A DNA stretch of 64,000 nucleotides from assembly GCA_963756895.1 (NCBI GenBank), contig CAVWPI010000010.1, forward strand, positions 19,937-83,936, in the 5' to 3' direction. Source of the DNA: DASUAS01 sp963756895. Lineage in GTDB: Bacteria > Actinomycetota > Acidimicrobiia > IMCC26256 > DASPTH01. Shown piece by piece: positions 25,787-34,760 of the stretch. The notes under the pieces are model-generated. The model made no database searches and was not told the origin of the DNA. It worked only from the letters and a program-made list of their open reading frames with translations. The position numbers and the translations under genes are program-made. Each line of letters begins with the position of its first letter. Within the stretch, counting starts at the first letter, position 1.

Positions 25787-25800
25787 CGGAATATACAATC
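25787..25800 (-). promoter_or_regulatory. Shared GATTGTATATTCCG promoter motif (second copy)
   Basis: On the minus strand GATTGTATATTCCG places a TATATT -10 (25795-25790) 10 nt before the GTG at 25779. The same 14 bases stand before the FadD3-like gene at 16643-16656. No copy of the 16.6-kb palindrome is seen here. The 71-bp gap also serves the divergent enoyl-CoA hydratase at 25851. The identity suggests shared sigma-factor or regulator recognition. Confidence 0.55.
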
Positions 25801-25850
25801 TGCCGGCTCGGACCACCCGGGCCCGCATCCCGCATCGAGCTGGAGCTCCC

Positions 25851-26684
25851 GTGACTTTTTCCGACGAGTTCGACGGCGTCCGCTTCGACGTCGCCGACGG
25901 CATCGCCACCATCACCATCGACCGACCCGAGTCCGGCAACGCGCTCACGTCCGCGCAGCGCGTGCGCATGGGCGAGTGGTTCGCCCGGGCCGACGAGGAC
26001 CTGGCCATCCGCTGCGTGGTCCTGCAGGCGACCGGCCGGTTCTTCTGCACCGGGGCCGACCTGAGCGGGGGCACCAACATCCCGGACGCTCCCGAACGAC
26101 CGGCCGACGCCCCCGACGAGGTGATCGGTGACCGGCGCCGCATGATGCTGCGGGGCGCGATCAAGACGGTGAGCGCGATCCTCGACTGCGAGGTGCCGGT
26201 CATCGCCAAGGTGCAGGGCACCGCGGCGGGCATCGGCGCGCACCTTGCGTTCGCGTGCGACCTGGTGATCGCGTCGGAGAACGCCAAGTTCATCGAGGTG
26301 TTCGCCCGGCGCGCACTGACCGCCGACGGCCTCGGCACGTGGCTGCTCCCCCGCCTGGTGGGCCTGCAGCGGGCCAAGGAGCTGATCTTGCTGGCCGAGG
26401 ACATCACCGCGCAGCGCGCCTACGAGATCGGCCTCGTCGCGCGGGTGGTTCCTGCCGACGACCTCGACGCCACCGTCGCCGCCATGGCCCGCAAGTTGGC
26501 CGACGGCCCCACGCGCGCACACGCGGCGAACAAGTGGTTGCTCAACCGCTCGTTCGACGTCGACCGCGCCACGTTGGCGCAGGAAGAGGCATGGATGGTC
26601 GACCTCATGGGCCACAGCCTCGACAGCGCGGAAGGCGTCAACAGCTTCATCGAGAAGCGCGAACCCAAGTTCCGCGGGTACTAG
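25851..26684 (+). CDS. Enoyl-CoA hydratase/isomerase family protein
   Basis: A 277-aa crotonase starting with GTG 25851 and GGAG five nt upstream. Oxyanion elements are GRFFCTGADLSGG and GTAAGIGAHLAFACD; EVFARRALTADGLGTWLLPRL follows. Its organisation matches the gene at 23685 (similar WLLPRxxG and NKWLLNRS/AKWLLHVG segments), so they are probably older paralogues. It is divergent from the dehydratase operon and is followed after 13 bp by a reductase-like gene. The exact reaction is open. Confidence 0.88.
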   Translation: MTFSDEFDGVRFDVADGIATITIDRPESGNALTSAQRVRMGEWFARADEDLAIRCVVLQATGRFFCTGADLSGGTNIPDAPERPADAPDEVIGDRRRMMLRGAIKTVSAILDCEVPVIAKVQGTAAGIGAHLAFACDLVIASENAKFIEVFARRALTADGLGTWLLPRLVGLQRAKELILLAEDITAQRAYEIGLVARVVPADDLDATVAAMARKLADGPTRAHAANKWLLNRSFDVDRATLAQEEAWMVDLMGHSLDSAEGVNSFIEKREPKFRGY

Positions 26685-26697
26685 GGGCGAGCGCGGC

Positions 26698-27258
26698 ATG
26701 GCCAAGGTGAGCTACGTGACGAACGTGTCCCTCGACGGGTACATCGAGGACGCGCAAGGCGGGTTCGACTGGACCGCGCCGAGCGACGAGTACTTCGCCT
26801 TCATCACGGAGCTCGTGCGCCCGGTCGGCACTTGGCTCTACGGACGGCGCCTGTACGAGACCATGGCGGTGTGGGAGACCGATCCCACCCTGGCCGCCCA
26901 GTCGGAGCTCCAGGCCGCGTTCGCGCACGTCTGGCGAGCGGGGGAGAAGGTCGTCTACTCCACGACGTTGGAGACCGTCTCGACCGCGAACACGCGGCTC
27001 GAGCGCCGCTTCGACCCGGACGCGGTCCGCGCCATGAAGGCGTCCGCTGCTGGTGATCTGACCGTCGGCGGGGCCGCCCTCGCGGCGCACGCGTTCGATG
27101 CCGGGTTGGTCGACGAGTGCCACCTCTTCGTTGCTCCGGTGCTCGTCGGTGGAGGCAAGCCCGCGTTCCCCAGCGACGCCCGCGTCCAGTTGGAACTGCG
27201 GGAAGAACGCCGGTTCGACAACGGCGTCATGTATCTCCACTACGGCACCACGAGCTGA
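26698..27258 (+). CDS. Dihydrofolate reductase/RibD C-terminal domain protein
   Basis: A 186-aa protein, the size of single-domain RibD-C/DHFR-like proteins common in actinobacteria. It has VTNVSLDGYIEDAQGGFDW at the start, GTWLYGRRLYETM near residue 45, KVVYSTTL, LTVGGAALAAHAFDAGLVDE (the GG dinucleotide-phosphate turn) and HLFVAPVLVGGGKPAF. These match NADPH-binding pyrimidine-reductase-type folds. The substrate is not predictable; such stand-alone proteins are rarely true DHFR. It is probably co-transcribed with the upstream hydratase. Confidence 0.85.
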   Translation: MAKVSYVTNVSLDGYIEDAQGGFDWTAPSDEYFAFITELVRPVGTWLYGRRLYETMAVWETDPTLAAQSELQAAFAHVWRAGEKVVYSTTLETVSTANTRLERRFDPDAVRAMKASAAGDLTVGGAALAAHAFDAGLVDECHLFVAPVLVGGGKPAFPSDARVQLELREERRFDNGVMYLHYGTTS

Positions 27259-27269
27259 CGGCGACGCGC

Positions 27270-27983
27270 TCAGCTGTCGACGGCGAACATCCCGCGTGAC
27301 GCGAGGAGCTTGATCACCAGGTTGCCCTGGTCGGTGAGCAGCGTCACGCACGCGTCGGCCGCGCGGTCGGCGTCACCGGCCTCGATGGCATCGACGATCG
27401 CGCTCGTGCCCTCCTGCTGCGTGGTGCCGCTCCCCGGCACGAGGCGAAAGAAGTTCCCCGGCACCACCGTTGACATGTTGCGCATCACGCTGCCGAGCCG
27501 CGGCGAGCGGGCGGTGGCGAGCAGGGTGCGGAGGAACGCGTCGTTGGTGTCGTGCAGCTCCTCCGGTGTGCTCGCCGCAGACAGCGCGTCCTGCGCGGCG
27601 CGCAGTCGCGCACGGGCGTCGGGTGTGGCGCGGTCGACGGCTCGGCGTGCCGCCAGGCCGTAGACGAGGCCCAGCAGCTCGTAATGATCGCGCAACGCGT
27701 CCTCGTCGAGACCGTGCACGAAGGCGCCGCGGTGCGGGGTTATCGTCAACCACCCCTCGCGGTCGAGGGCGATGATCGCCTCGCGCACCGGGATGCGGCT
27801 CACGCCGAGCTGGCGGGCGATGTCGTCCTGGTGGACGCGATCGCCCTGGCGGAGCTGTCCGTTGAAGATGAGCGTCCGCACGTGGATCGCCACCAGGTCA
27901 CCGCTGCTGGGACGGTCGATGAGCGGCACCGGCGAGAACCCGGCCGCCTCGTCCGGCGAGGAGGGCTCCTGCTTGGCGGCCAC
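27270..27983 (-). CDS. GntR family regulator, FCD subfamily
   Basis: A 237-aa regulator. The N-terminal winged helix is VAIHVRTLIFNGQLRQGDRV then DDIARQLGVSRIPVREAI and LDREGWLTITPHRGAFV (about residues 30-90). The C-terminal FCD ligand domain is helical: ELLGLVYGLAARRAV, then DTNDAFLRTLLATARSP with the Asp/Asn metal-ligand region, and DAIEAGDADRAADA near the end. FCD regulators respond to carboxylic acids or acyl-CoA intermediates. GTG at 27983 is inferred from context and sits beside GTATAC, a short palindrome that may be part of its operator. Likely target: the neighbouring CoA-transferase or hydratase genes. Confidence 0.9.
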   Translation of the reverse strand: MAAKQEPSSPDEAAGFSPVPLIDRPSSGDLVAIHVRTLIFNGQLRQGDRVHQDDIARQLGVSRIPVREAIIALDREGWLTITPHRGAFVHGLDEDALRDHYELLGLVYGLAARRAVDRATPDARARLRAAQDALSAASTPEELHDTNDAFLRTLLATARSPRLGSVMRNMSTVVPGNFFRLVPGSGTTQQEGTSAIVDAIEAGDADRAADACVTLLTDQGNLVIKLLASRGMFAVDS

Positions 27984-28044
27984 GTGTATACGTTATGCGG
28001 ATCAGGCCGCTAGGTCCTTCAGGCCTGCCCCTCGGGCGGGCACT

Positions 28045-29196
28045 TCAGGCGATCGCGCCCGCGTCCCGCAGACTCGACACCTCGGTGGCGCCGAAGCCGA
28101 ACTCGGCGAGCACCGCGTCGGTGTCGACGCCCGGGTAGGCGTAGGAGTCGCCCGCCTCGGGCACGGTGCGACTGAACCGCGGCGCCGGGGCGACCTGACG
28201 GCCGCCGTCGGGCGTGGGGACGAAGAGGTCGCGGGCGACGTTGTGCGGGTGTTCGTGCGCCTCACCGAAGCGGTAGACGGGCGCGAAGCACACGTCGGTG
28301 CCCGACAGCTGCGCCTCCCACTCGGCGCGCGTCTTGGTGCGCACCGCGGCGGCGATGCGCTCCTTCATCTCGGGCCAATGCGACCGGTCGTACTCCGCGG
28401 GCAGGTCGTCGCCGGCGATGCCGAGTTGCTCGAGCAGTTGCGCGTAGAAGTGCGGCTCGATCGGCGCGAGCGTGACGAACCGGCCGTCGGCGGCCTCGTA
28501 CACCGAGTAGAACGGCGAGCCCCCGTCGAACAGATTCGTGCCGATCTCTTCGGTGTGCATGCCCGACGCGGCCATGCCGTAGAACACCGAGAAGATCGAC
28601 GCCACGCCGTCCACCATCGCCGCGTCGACGACCTGACCCTTCCCCGAACGTTGGGCCTCGAACAGCGCGCACACGACGCCGTACGCGAGGTGCAGGCCAC
28701 CACCGGCGAAGTCGCCGAGCACCTGGAGCACCGGTACGGGCGCACCGTGGGGCGCGCCGACGGATCCGATGGCGCCGGTGATCGACTCGTAGTTCAGCGA
28801 ATGCCCCGCGCGGTGCGCGAGCGGGCCGTCCTGCCCCCAGCCGGTGAGTCGTCCGTAGACGAGCTTGGGGTTGCGCGCGAGTGCGGCGTCGGGTCCGACA
28901 CCGAGGCGTTCCGCCACACCGGGCCGGAACGACTCGAGCAGGGCGTCGGCGCGCGCGGCGAGCCGCAGGACGACCTCGACGCCGTCGGGGTGCTTGAGAT
29001 CGACACCGATCGAACGCCGGCCGCGGTCCCACTCCGAGAACCCCTTCGGCGGGTCGGGTGGCGTGGCGGGCACCTCGCCGGCGCGGTCGACGCGGATCAC
29101 GTCGGCCCCCATGTCGGCGAGCTTCAGCGTGCCGAACGGCAGAGCGCCGAGGCCGGCGAGCTCGACGATGGTGACGCCAGTGAGAGGACCGCTCAT
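28045..29196 (-). CDS. CaiB/BaiF family, alpha-methylacyl-CoA racemase-like
   Basis: A 383-aa protein from ATG 29196. It has LTGVTIVELAGLGALPFGT at the start, GHSLNYESITGAIG with the catalytic His of racemases (about residue 125), VLGDFAGGGLHLAYG with the catalytic Asp (about 155), and NLFDGGSPFYSVYEAADG ahead of a Glu-containing strand. This pattern fits AMACR/MCR, which epimerises 2-methylacyl-CoA for branched lipid and sterol side-chain oxidation, more than formyl-CoA transferases. It is divergent from an SDR. Racemase activity is inferred from the motif set. Confidence 0.87.
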   Translation of the reverse strand: MSGPLTGVTIVELAGLGALPFGTLKLADMGADVIRVDRAGEVPATPPDPPKGFSEWDRGRRSIGVDLKHPDGVEVVLRLAARADALLESFRPGVAERLGVGPDAALARNPKLVYGRLTGWGQDGPLAHRAGHSLNYESITGAIGSVGAPHGAPVPVLQVLGDFAGGGLHLAYGVVCALFEAQRSGKGQVVDAAMVDGVASIFSVFYGMAASGMHTEEIGTNLFDGGSPFYSVYEAADGRFVTLAPIEPHFYAQLLEQLGIAGDDLPAEYDRSHWPEMKERIAAAVRTKTRAEWEAQLSGTDVCFAPVYRFGEAHEHPHNVARDLFVPTPDGGRQVAPAPRFSRTVPEAGDSYAYPGVDTDAVLAEFGFGATEVSSLRDAGAIA

Positions 29197-29272
29197 GGAG
29201 CGGTACGGTACGGCCCGCGCACAGCCACCACCAAGCATCGAGCCACACAGCACCGACATCAGGGGGAACGCG

Positions 29273-30031
29273 ATGAGCGACGGACGCTTCGACGGGAAGG
29301 TCGCGCTGGTCACCGGCGCCGGTTCGGGCATCGGCCGGGCGGTCACCGTCCGTCTCGCCACCGAAGGTGCCGACATCCTCGCCCACGACCTCAACGGTGA
29401 CGCGCTCGCGGAGACCGCCAAGCTCGTGGCCGAGGCCGGGGCCACCGTCACCACGCGCACCGGCGACATCAGCAGCCGCGACGAGTGCGTCGCCACCGTC
29501 GCCGCGACCGTGGAGCAGTTCGGCGGCCTCGACGTGCTCGGCAACATCGCCGGCATCGCGCGCGCCGAGCACTTCCCCGACGTGGAGGAGCGCGCCTATC
29601 GCCAGATGATGGGCGTGAACGTCGACGGCTGCTTCTTCCTCGCGCAGGCCGCCATCCCGCACCTGCTCGAGCGCGACGGCAACATCGTGAACATCGCGTC
29701 GAACGCCGGCCTCATGGGGCAGGCCTACACCGTCGCCTACTGCATGACCAAGGGTGCGATCGTGCAGATGACGCGAGCGCTGGCCATGGAGTACTCGAAG
29801 GCGCCGTTGCGCGTGAACGCGATCGCGCCGGGCGGCGTCGACACGTCGCTGAGCCGCAACTTCCAGATCCCCGAGGACCTCGACTTCGAGCTCATGGCGC
29901 GGTACACCGGCTTCCGTTCGATGGGCTCCGCCGACGACATCGCGGCGATGTTCGCGCTGGTCGCGTCCGACGAGGGCCGCAGCATCCACGGCGCGATCCT
30001 CTCGGTCGACCGCGGGATCACCGCCGGCTGA
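29273..30031 (+). CDS. SDR family oxidoreductase
   Basis: A 252-aa short-chain dehydrogenase, ATG at 29273 with GGGGG six nt upstream. TGAGSGIGR (about residue 15), an NIAG element replacing NNAG (about 89), Ser in NIASNAG and Y-C-M-T-K (about 155-159) complete the catalytic set. The C-terminus ISVDRGIT-type sequence (LSVDRGITAG) is typical of the beta-ketoacyl reductase/2,3-dihydrodiol group. It is divergent from the racemase and convergent with a glycosyltransferase, with a hairpin between the stops. Probably a hydroxyacyl-CoA or alcohol dehydrogenase. Confidence 0.88.
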   Translation: MSDGRFDGKVALVTGAGSGIGRAVTVRLATEGADILAHDLNGDALAETAKLVAEAGATVTTRTGDISSRDECVATVAATVEQFGGLDVLGNIAGIARAEHFPDVEERAYRQMMGVNVDGCFFLAQAAIPHLLERDGNIVNIASNAGLMGQAYTVAYCMTKGAIVQMTRALAMEYSKAPLRVNAIAPGGVDTSLSRNFQIPEDLDFELMARYTGFRSMGSADDIAAMFALVASDEGRSIHGAILSVDRGITAG

Positions 30032-30044
30032 GCGCTCGCCGCGT

Positions 30045-30066
30045 CGCCGGCTTCACGAGGCCGGCG
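30045..30066. terminator. Hairpin between convergent genes
   Basis: CGCCGGC and GCCGGCG form a perfect 7-bp stem with an 8-nt loop, 14 bp after the SDR stop and over the last bases of the convergent glycosyltransferase. It has no T tract, as is usual for high-GC actinobacteria. It may end transcription on the plus strand; for the minus-strand gene it lies inside the coding end. Confidence 0.4.
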
Positions 30067-31168
30067 TCGAGGCGCGGGCCTCGGCCAACCGCCGACGCAC
30101 GCGGTACGACGGATCGTCGGGCGCGAGCTGCTCGGCGCGGGTGAACGCGTCGGCCGCCGCGACGTCGTCACCGAGCGCGAAGCGAACCAGGCCGAGGAGC
30201 CCCCACGCCCACTCGCCGAAGACGCGTTCGTCGTACGACACTCCGGTGGCGATGATGGCGTCGTCCCCGAGGTCGACCAGCCAGTCGAGCGGTTCGAGTG
30301 CGTCGCGGGGTCGACCGGTGGCGAACGCGAGTCGGGCTGCCGCGAGCTCGAGCGTCGGCGTGCGCGAGAACTGCTCACGCGCTTCGGCGACGAGCACCTC
30401 CAGCTCGTTGTCGATGACGCCGTTGGCGAGCAGGTGGTGCACGAGGTCGACATAGAGCAGCCGGTCGTCGGGATCGACCACATCGCGCACGCGCGCCTGC
30501 GCGATGCCCCGCTTCCACGTGTCGACCGCCCGTTCGCCGTCACCCGAGGCCTGATAGATCCGGGCCAGGTGGTCGTAGACGAACGGTCGGTCGGGGTCGT
30601 GGGCGATCTCGGCGACGAGCAGGGGCTCGGCGCGCACCCGCTCGTCGGACCGAGCGCCGTCGTCACCGAGGCGGTGGATGGTGAAGGGGTCGAAGGTCTC
30701 GATCTCGAGCGCCGCGGCGTGCGCGGCGGCATCGATCGCCGGTGCGACGGTCTCGTGGATCCGACCGACGAAGCGGATGTCGGGGCGGTTGCGCCACAGG
30801 CGGTACTGCCGGAACGGTGTCCACCCCGGCCGGGGGACGAACCGCACCTGCAACGCGACGTACGGGTCGGCGCGGGCGAGGAACTCGCGCGCTCCGCCCA
30901 AGTCACCGCGCACCACTTCGTCGGCGTCGACGGTGAGGACCCAATCGCCGGTCGCGAGGTCGAGGCCGCGGTTGCGCGGGGCGGCGAAGTCTCCCTGCCA
31001 CGGCTCGTGCGCCACCACCGCGCCGTGCTGCTCCGCGACCGCCAGCGTGCGCTCGATGGACCCCGTGTCGACGACCACGATCTCGTCGACGAGGCCCGTC
31101 AGCGAGGTCAAGCAGGCGTCGAGGGAGTCGGCTTCTTCGTTGACGATGATGGCGGCCGAAAGCGACAC
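30053..31168 (-). CDS. Family 2 glycosyltransferase with TPR-like C-terminus
   Basis: A 371-aa protein from GTG 31168. The N-terminal GT-A domain shows AAIIVNEEADSLDACLTSL, EIVVVDTGSIERTLAVAEQ, WQGDFAAPRNRGLD and WVLTVDADEVVRGD, where DADE is the metal-binding DxD. The C-terminal 190 residues are helical pairs (YDHLARIYQASGDGERAVD, YVDLVHHLLANGV) resembling tetratricopeptide repeats. This architecture is frequent in bacterial proteins with a WaaE/SunS-like GT2 domain. The acceptor is unknown. It breaks the run of CoA genes and may belong to cell-surface synthesis. Confidence 0.85.
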   Translation of the reverse strand: MSLSAAIIVNEEADSLDACLTSLTGLVDEIVVVDTGSIERTLAVAEQHGAVVAHEPWQGDFAAPRNRGLDLATGDWVLTVDADEVVRGDLGGAREFLARADPYVALQVRFVPRPGWTPFRQYRLWRNRPDIRFVGRIHETVAPAIDAAAHAAALEIETFDPFTIHRLGDDGARSDERVRAEPLLVAEIAHDPDRPFVYDHLARIYQASGDGERAVDTWKRGIAQARVRDVVDPDDRLLYVDLVHHLLANGVIDNELEVLVAEAREQFSRTPTLELAAARLAFATGRPRDALEPLDWLVDLGDDAIIATGVSYDERVFGEWAWGLLGLVRFALGDDVAAADAFTRAEQLAPDDPSYRVRRRLAEARASTPAS

Positions 31169-31218
31169 CGCATCGGATCGTACTCGCCTGCGCGCGTGGC
31201 GGCAGGTCCCCGGGCGGG

Positions 31219-33637
31219 TCAGCCGGCGACGGGCGGCGTGGTCTCCAGGATGCCGGCTGCGAGCAGGCGGTCGATCTCCTGGTCGTCCCGTCCGAGCAGC
31301 CCCCGGGCGATGGTGCGGGTGTGCTCCCCCAGCTCGGGAGCCTGGTGGACGTCGGGTCCCTCCATGTGCTCGCCGCGGAACGCGGCGCCGTCGAGCCAGA
31401 GCGGACCGACCCCCGGTTGGTCGATCTTCACCGCGAAGCCGCGCGCCGCGAACTGCGGGTCGCTCACCTGTTCCGCGCCCGTGAGCATGGGCGCGCCCGG
31501 GACCCCTTCGCGCTGGCAGCTCGCGGCGACGTCGTCCTTCGTGCGGGAGACGGTCCACTCGCCGATGCGCTCGTCGAGCTCGTCGGCGCGCCGCGGCGAC
31601 CCTCGGCGGTCGCGAGGTCGGCGTCGCCCGCCCACGCCGGATTGCCCATCGCCGCGACCAGTCCCTGCCAGTCGGCATCGTCGCGGCACGTGATCGCCGC
31701 CCACTGCTCCTCGCCCGCGCAGCGGTAGAGACCCCACGGCGCGCCGACCTCGCTGCGGTTGCCCATCGGGACGACCGAGCCCGCGGTCACGCTCTCGGCG
31801 GCGATGAGGTCGCCGAGCATGCCGACCACGGTCTCGACCTGCGCCACCTCGACGTGCACCCCGTGGTTCACGCCCCGCGCGCGCGCCCGACCAGTGCTGC
31901 CAGTGACGACACCGCGCCCAAGCAGCCGGCCACGTGGTCGGGGTAGATCGACGTCGATCCCGCAGGCGCATCGGTGTCGGCGTAGTTCCAGAGGTGCACG
32001 AGACCACCGGGCGGTTGGGTGCTCGGGCCGTAGCCCCGCCACCACGACCACGCGCCGTGCGAGCCCATCAACTGGCTCGACACCATCACCAGGTCGGGGT
32101 TCACCGCCTGCAACGCGTCGAAGCCGATGCCGAGCTTGTCCATCGTGCCGGTCGAGTTGTTCTCGACCACGAGGTCGCTGCGTGCGGCCAGCTCGTGCAG
32201 GATCGCGACGCCCTCGGGCGTCTTCGCGTTCACACCGAAGCCGAGCTTGCTGCGACTCGACGACGCGAACGAGGGGTTGGTCTCCCCCCCGAGCTGGAGG
32301 CGCATGAAGTCGGTGTAGGTGCGGGACTCGATCTTCATCACCTCCGCGCCGTACTCGGCGAAGCGGCGGCCGACCTCCACCCCGACCGCACCGTGACCGA
32401 AGTCCATGACCCGCAGGCCCGCGAGCGGGAGCCCTCCGAGTGGTCGTCCGTCGACCGCGGCGCGCGTCGGCTCGGCGTCGCCACGAGATGCACCGAGGTC
32501 GGCGAACACCGCGTCGGTGTGCTCCCCCACCGCCGGCGGTGGAGCGTCGGGGCCCGCGCGCACGCCGTCGACCTCGAAGAAGCCCGACGGGATGGGCGCG
32601 GTGACGCCAGGCGCCACCTCGCGCTCCACGAGGGTCTGGCGCGAACGGAAGTGCTCGTTGGTGATGATGTCGGAGGGGGTCAGCGCGGGCGTGCACACGA
32701 TGCCGCGCTTCTGCGCCTCCTCCGACACCTCCTCCATGCTCATGGTGGCGAAGTGCGCCTCGAACAGCGGGTTGAGCACGGTGTCGGCGATCTCGCGGCG
32801 CGCCATGAACCCGTCGAACGCCGGGTCCTGCAGGTAGTCGGGTTCGCCCAGCCACTCGCGCATCGCGTGCCACTGGCGGACGCTGAGGATGATCAGCCGC
32901 ACGTAGCCGCCCTTGCAGGCGAAGATCGGGTAGATCGGTCCGTTGCCGAAGCGCACTTCACCGGCGGGGAACCCGGCTTCGATGCGCGCGGTCGCGTTGG
33001 GCAGCGCCCAGTCGGCGATCTGCGCGATGGCCTCGTTGGTCGCCACCTCGACGAATTGACCGGCACCGGTCTGCTCGCGCTGGTAGAGCGCGCACAACAG
33101 GCCGAACGCGCTCGTGACCGATGCGGCATCGTCGACCAGGTGGCCGGGCGGGAAGATGGGGGTGCGCTCGGGCACGCCGGCCTTGAACGCGATCCCGCCG
33201 GTGGCAGACAGCGTCGCGCTGGTCGCGACCCAGTCGGCGTACGGACCGTCGAGTCCGTACGGCGTGAGCGCGCCGACCACGAGGTGAGGATGGCGGGCCG
33301 CGAGGTCGCGGGTGTCGAGACCAGGCGCGAGCTCGACCTGCGACGTGACCAGGACGTCGGCGTGCGCGAGCAGATCGTGGAAGCGTCCGACGTCGGCGGC
33401 ATCGTCGGTGCCGGCGAGGTCGAGCACCACGCTGCGCTTGCCCGCGTTGCGCACCGCGAACGCCAACGACACGCCGTTGCGCACGGGTGCCAGGCGGCGC
33501 GACGGCGAGCCACCCGGCGGCTCGACCTTGACGACGTCGGCGCCGAGGTCACCGAGCAGGCGGGCGGTCAGCTCCCCGCGTTCGACGGTGCAGTCGACCA
33601 CGCGCAGGCCGGACAAGGGCAGTGCTTGTTCGCTCAT
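31219..33637 (-). pseudogene. Double-domain CaiB/BaiF CoA-transferase, two frameshifts
   Basis: Repaired length is about 806 aa, twice a normal CoA-transferase. The first module starts LPLSGLRVVDCTVERGEL and has PPGHLVDDAASVTSAFGLL with the Asp expected for catalysis. The second starts LPLAGLRVMDFGHGAVGVEV and contains SIYPDHVAGCLGAVSSL. Frames break near 31880 (after LAALVGRARG, resuming as GVNHGVHVEVAQVE) and near 31600 (after ATAEGRR, resuming as ADELDERIGEWTV), each a net one-base loss in GC repeats. The start at ATG 33637 has GGTGAG about 10 nt upstream; ATG 33646 is an alternative. It would transfer CoA between carboxylates. Fused tandem modules are known in related actinobacteria. Confidence 0.82.
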
Positions 33638-33681
33638 CGGGGGCATCTCACCACAACCCGGCCGGGCCGCGCGCAACCGGC

Positions 33682-34230
33682 CTAGTGGTGGTCCTCGGTC
33701 GCGGCAGTGAGGGTGAGGGTGGGGGCCGGGTGCTCGGGTTCCGGTGCGCCCTTCACGGTCTGCTGGATCCAGCTGACGACCGCACCGTTGTCATATGTCT
33801 GGACGGCCTTGAACGTGAGCTTGTTGGGCTTGGTCGGCAACGGGCCGGCCGACACGGTGAACAGGTCGAACTGACCGGGCGCGAGCCCTCCCGCGGTGGC
33901 GGTCCAGGTGATCTTCGACACCGCCTCGGTGATCTCGCCGTCGTCGGTCACCACCGGCTTGGCCAACGTCGTCTTCTCGACCGCCGCCTCCCAGCCCGCC
34001 ATCGGCTGGTAGCTCACGAACGCGATCGGGTACTTCGCGGGGAACGTGACCTCGACCTTCACCGTGTTGGCGTCCTGCTCCTCGTTGGGCACGTTGAAGC
34101 TCAAGACCTGGAACCCGCCCTTCGGCGCGCTCGACGGGGTGACGCTCACGTGCGCGGCGGCGGGCAACGTGCCCAACGCCACCAGTCCCGTGACCAGCGC
34201 GGCGAGCGATGCCAGACGGATCTTCTTCAC
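33682..34230 (-). CDS. YcnI/DUF1775 secreted copper-binding protein
   Basis: A 182-aa protein. The signal peptide is KKIRLASLAALVTGLVALG ending in LPAAAHVSV. Cleavage after AAA exposes an N-terminal His, the copper ligand of YcnI proteins. The mature beta-domain has SSAPKGGFQVLSFNVPNEE, ANTVKVEVTFP, and a Trp in WTATAGGL, consistent with the family's mono-His copper site. The usual C-terminal membrane anchor is missing: the protein ends in a short His-terminated tail. It likely binds Cu(II) outside the cell. No copC/copD partner is adjacent; a multicopper oxidase lies at the far end of the window. Confidence 0.88.
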   Translation of the reverse strand: MKKIRLASLAALVTGLVALGTLPAAAHVSVTPSSAPKGGFQVLSFNVPNEEQDANTVKVEVTFPAKYPIAFVSYQPMAGWEAAVEKTTLAKPVVTDDGEITEAVSKITWTATAGGLAPGQFDLFTVSAGPLPTKPNKLTFKAVQTYDNGAVVSWIQQTVKGAPEPEHPAPTLTLTAATEDHH

Positions 34231-34293
34231 GGATGTCCACCCCTCTTGCGGTCGATGTCGAGGATGAGTCGGCCGGAGGCGCGGAAAAGTTCC

Positions 34294-34614
34294 CTAGTGC
34301 CGGAGGGTGAGGAGACGGCCCGATTCGGCGACGTCGAACACCTGACGGATCGAGGCCGCCGGCGACTTCACCGTGAGCGCGATCCCGTGCTCCTCCGCGA
34401 AGCGCCACGCTTCCACCAGCACCGCGACGCACGACGAGTCCACCAGCGCGAGGTCGTCCATGTGGATCGCGATCGTCGCCGGGTGCTCCTTCGCCAACGT
34501 GAGGAGCTGGTTGCGGAACTGCCCTGCCGAGCGCCGGTCCATCTCGCCGATCACCTCGATGTCGACGTCACCCGCATGACGGGCGATGGAACAGGAGAAC
34601 ACCGTCTGCGCCAT
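34294..34614 (-). CDS. STAS domain anti-sigma factor antagonist
   Basis: A 106-aa STAS protein from ATG 34614, with AGGGGG seven nt upstream. VDIEVIGEMDRRSAGQFRN opens the fold. IAIHMDDLALVDSSCVAVLV carries the DSS phosphorylation site: Ser preceded by Asp (about residues 60-62). The final helix contains SIRQVFDVAES. Such proteins release an anti-sigma factor when dephosphorylated, controlling stress sigma factors. No anti-sigma kinase is adjacent, so its partner is elsewhere. Confidence 0.87.
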   Translation of the reverse strand: MAQTVFSCSIARHAGDVDIEVIGEMDRRSAGQFRNQLLTLAKEHPATIAIHMDDLALVDSSCVAVLVEAWRFAEEHGIALTVKSPAASIRQVFDVAESGRLLTLRH

Positions 34615-34760
34615 GTCGAGGCCCCCTGACCGATGCGTTCCCCACGCCCGGGGACCGCGCACGAGCTGGTCAACGGCGCGCGGCGCCCGTTCCTTGACGG
34701 TTTCCCCCGGGACCGGCGGCCACGTGTGACCGACGACACCGGGCGTGCTGGACTCGGGGC

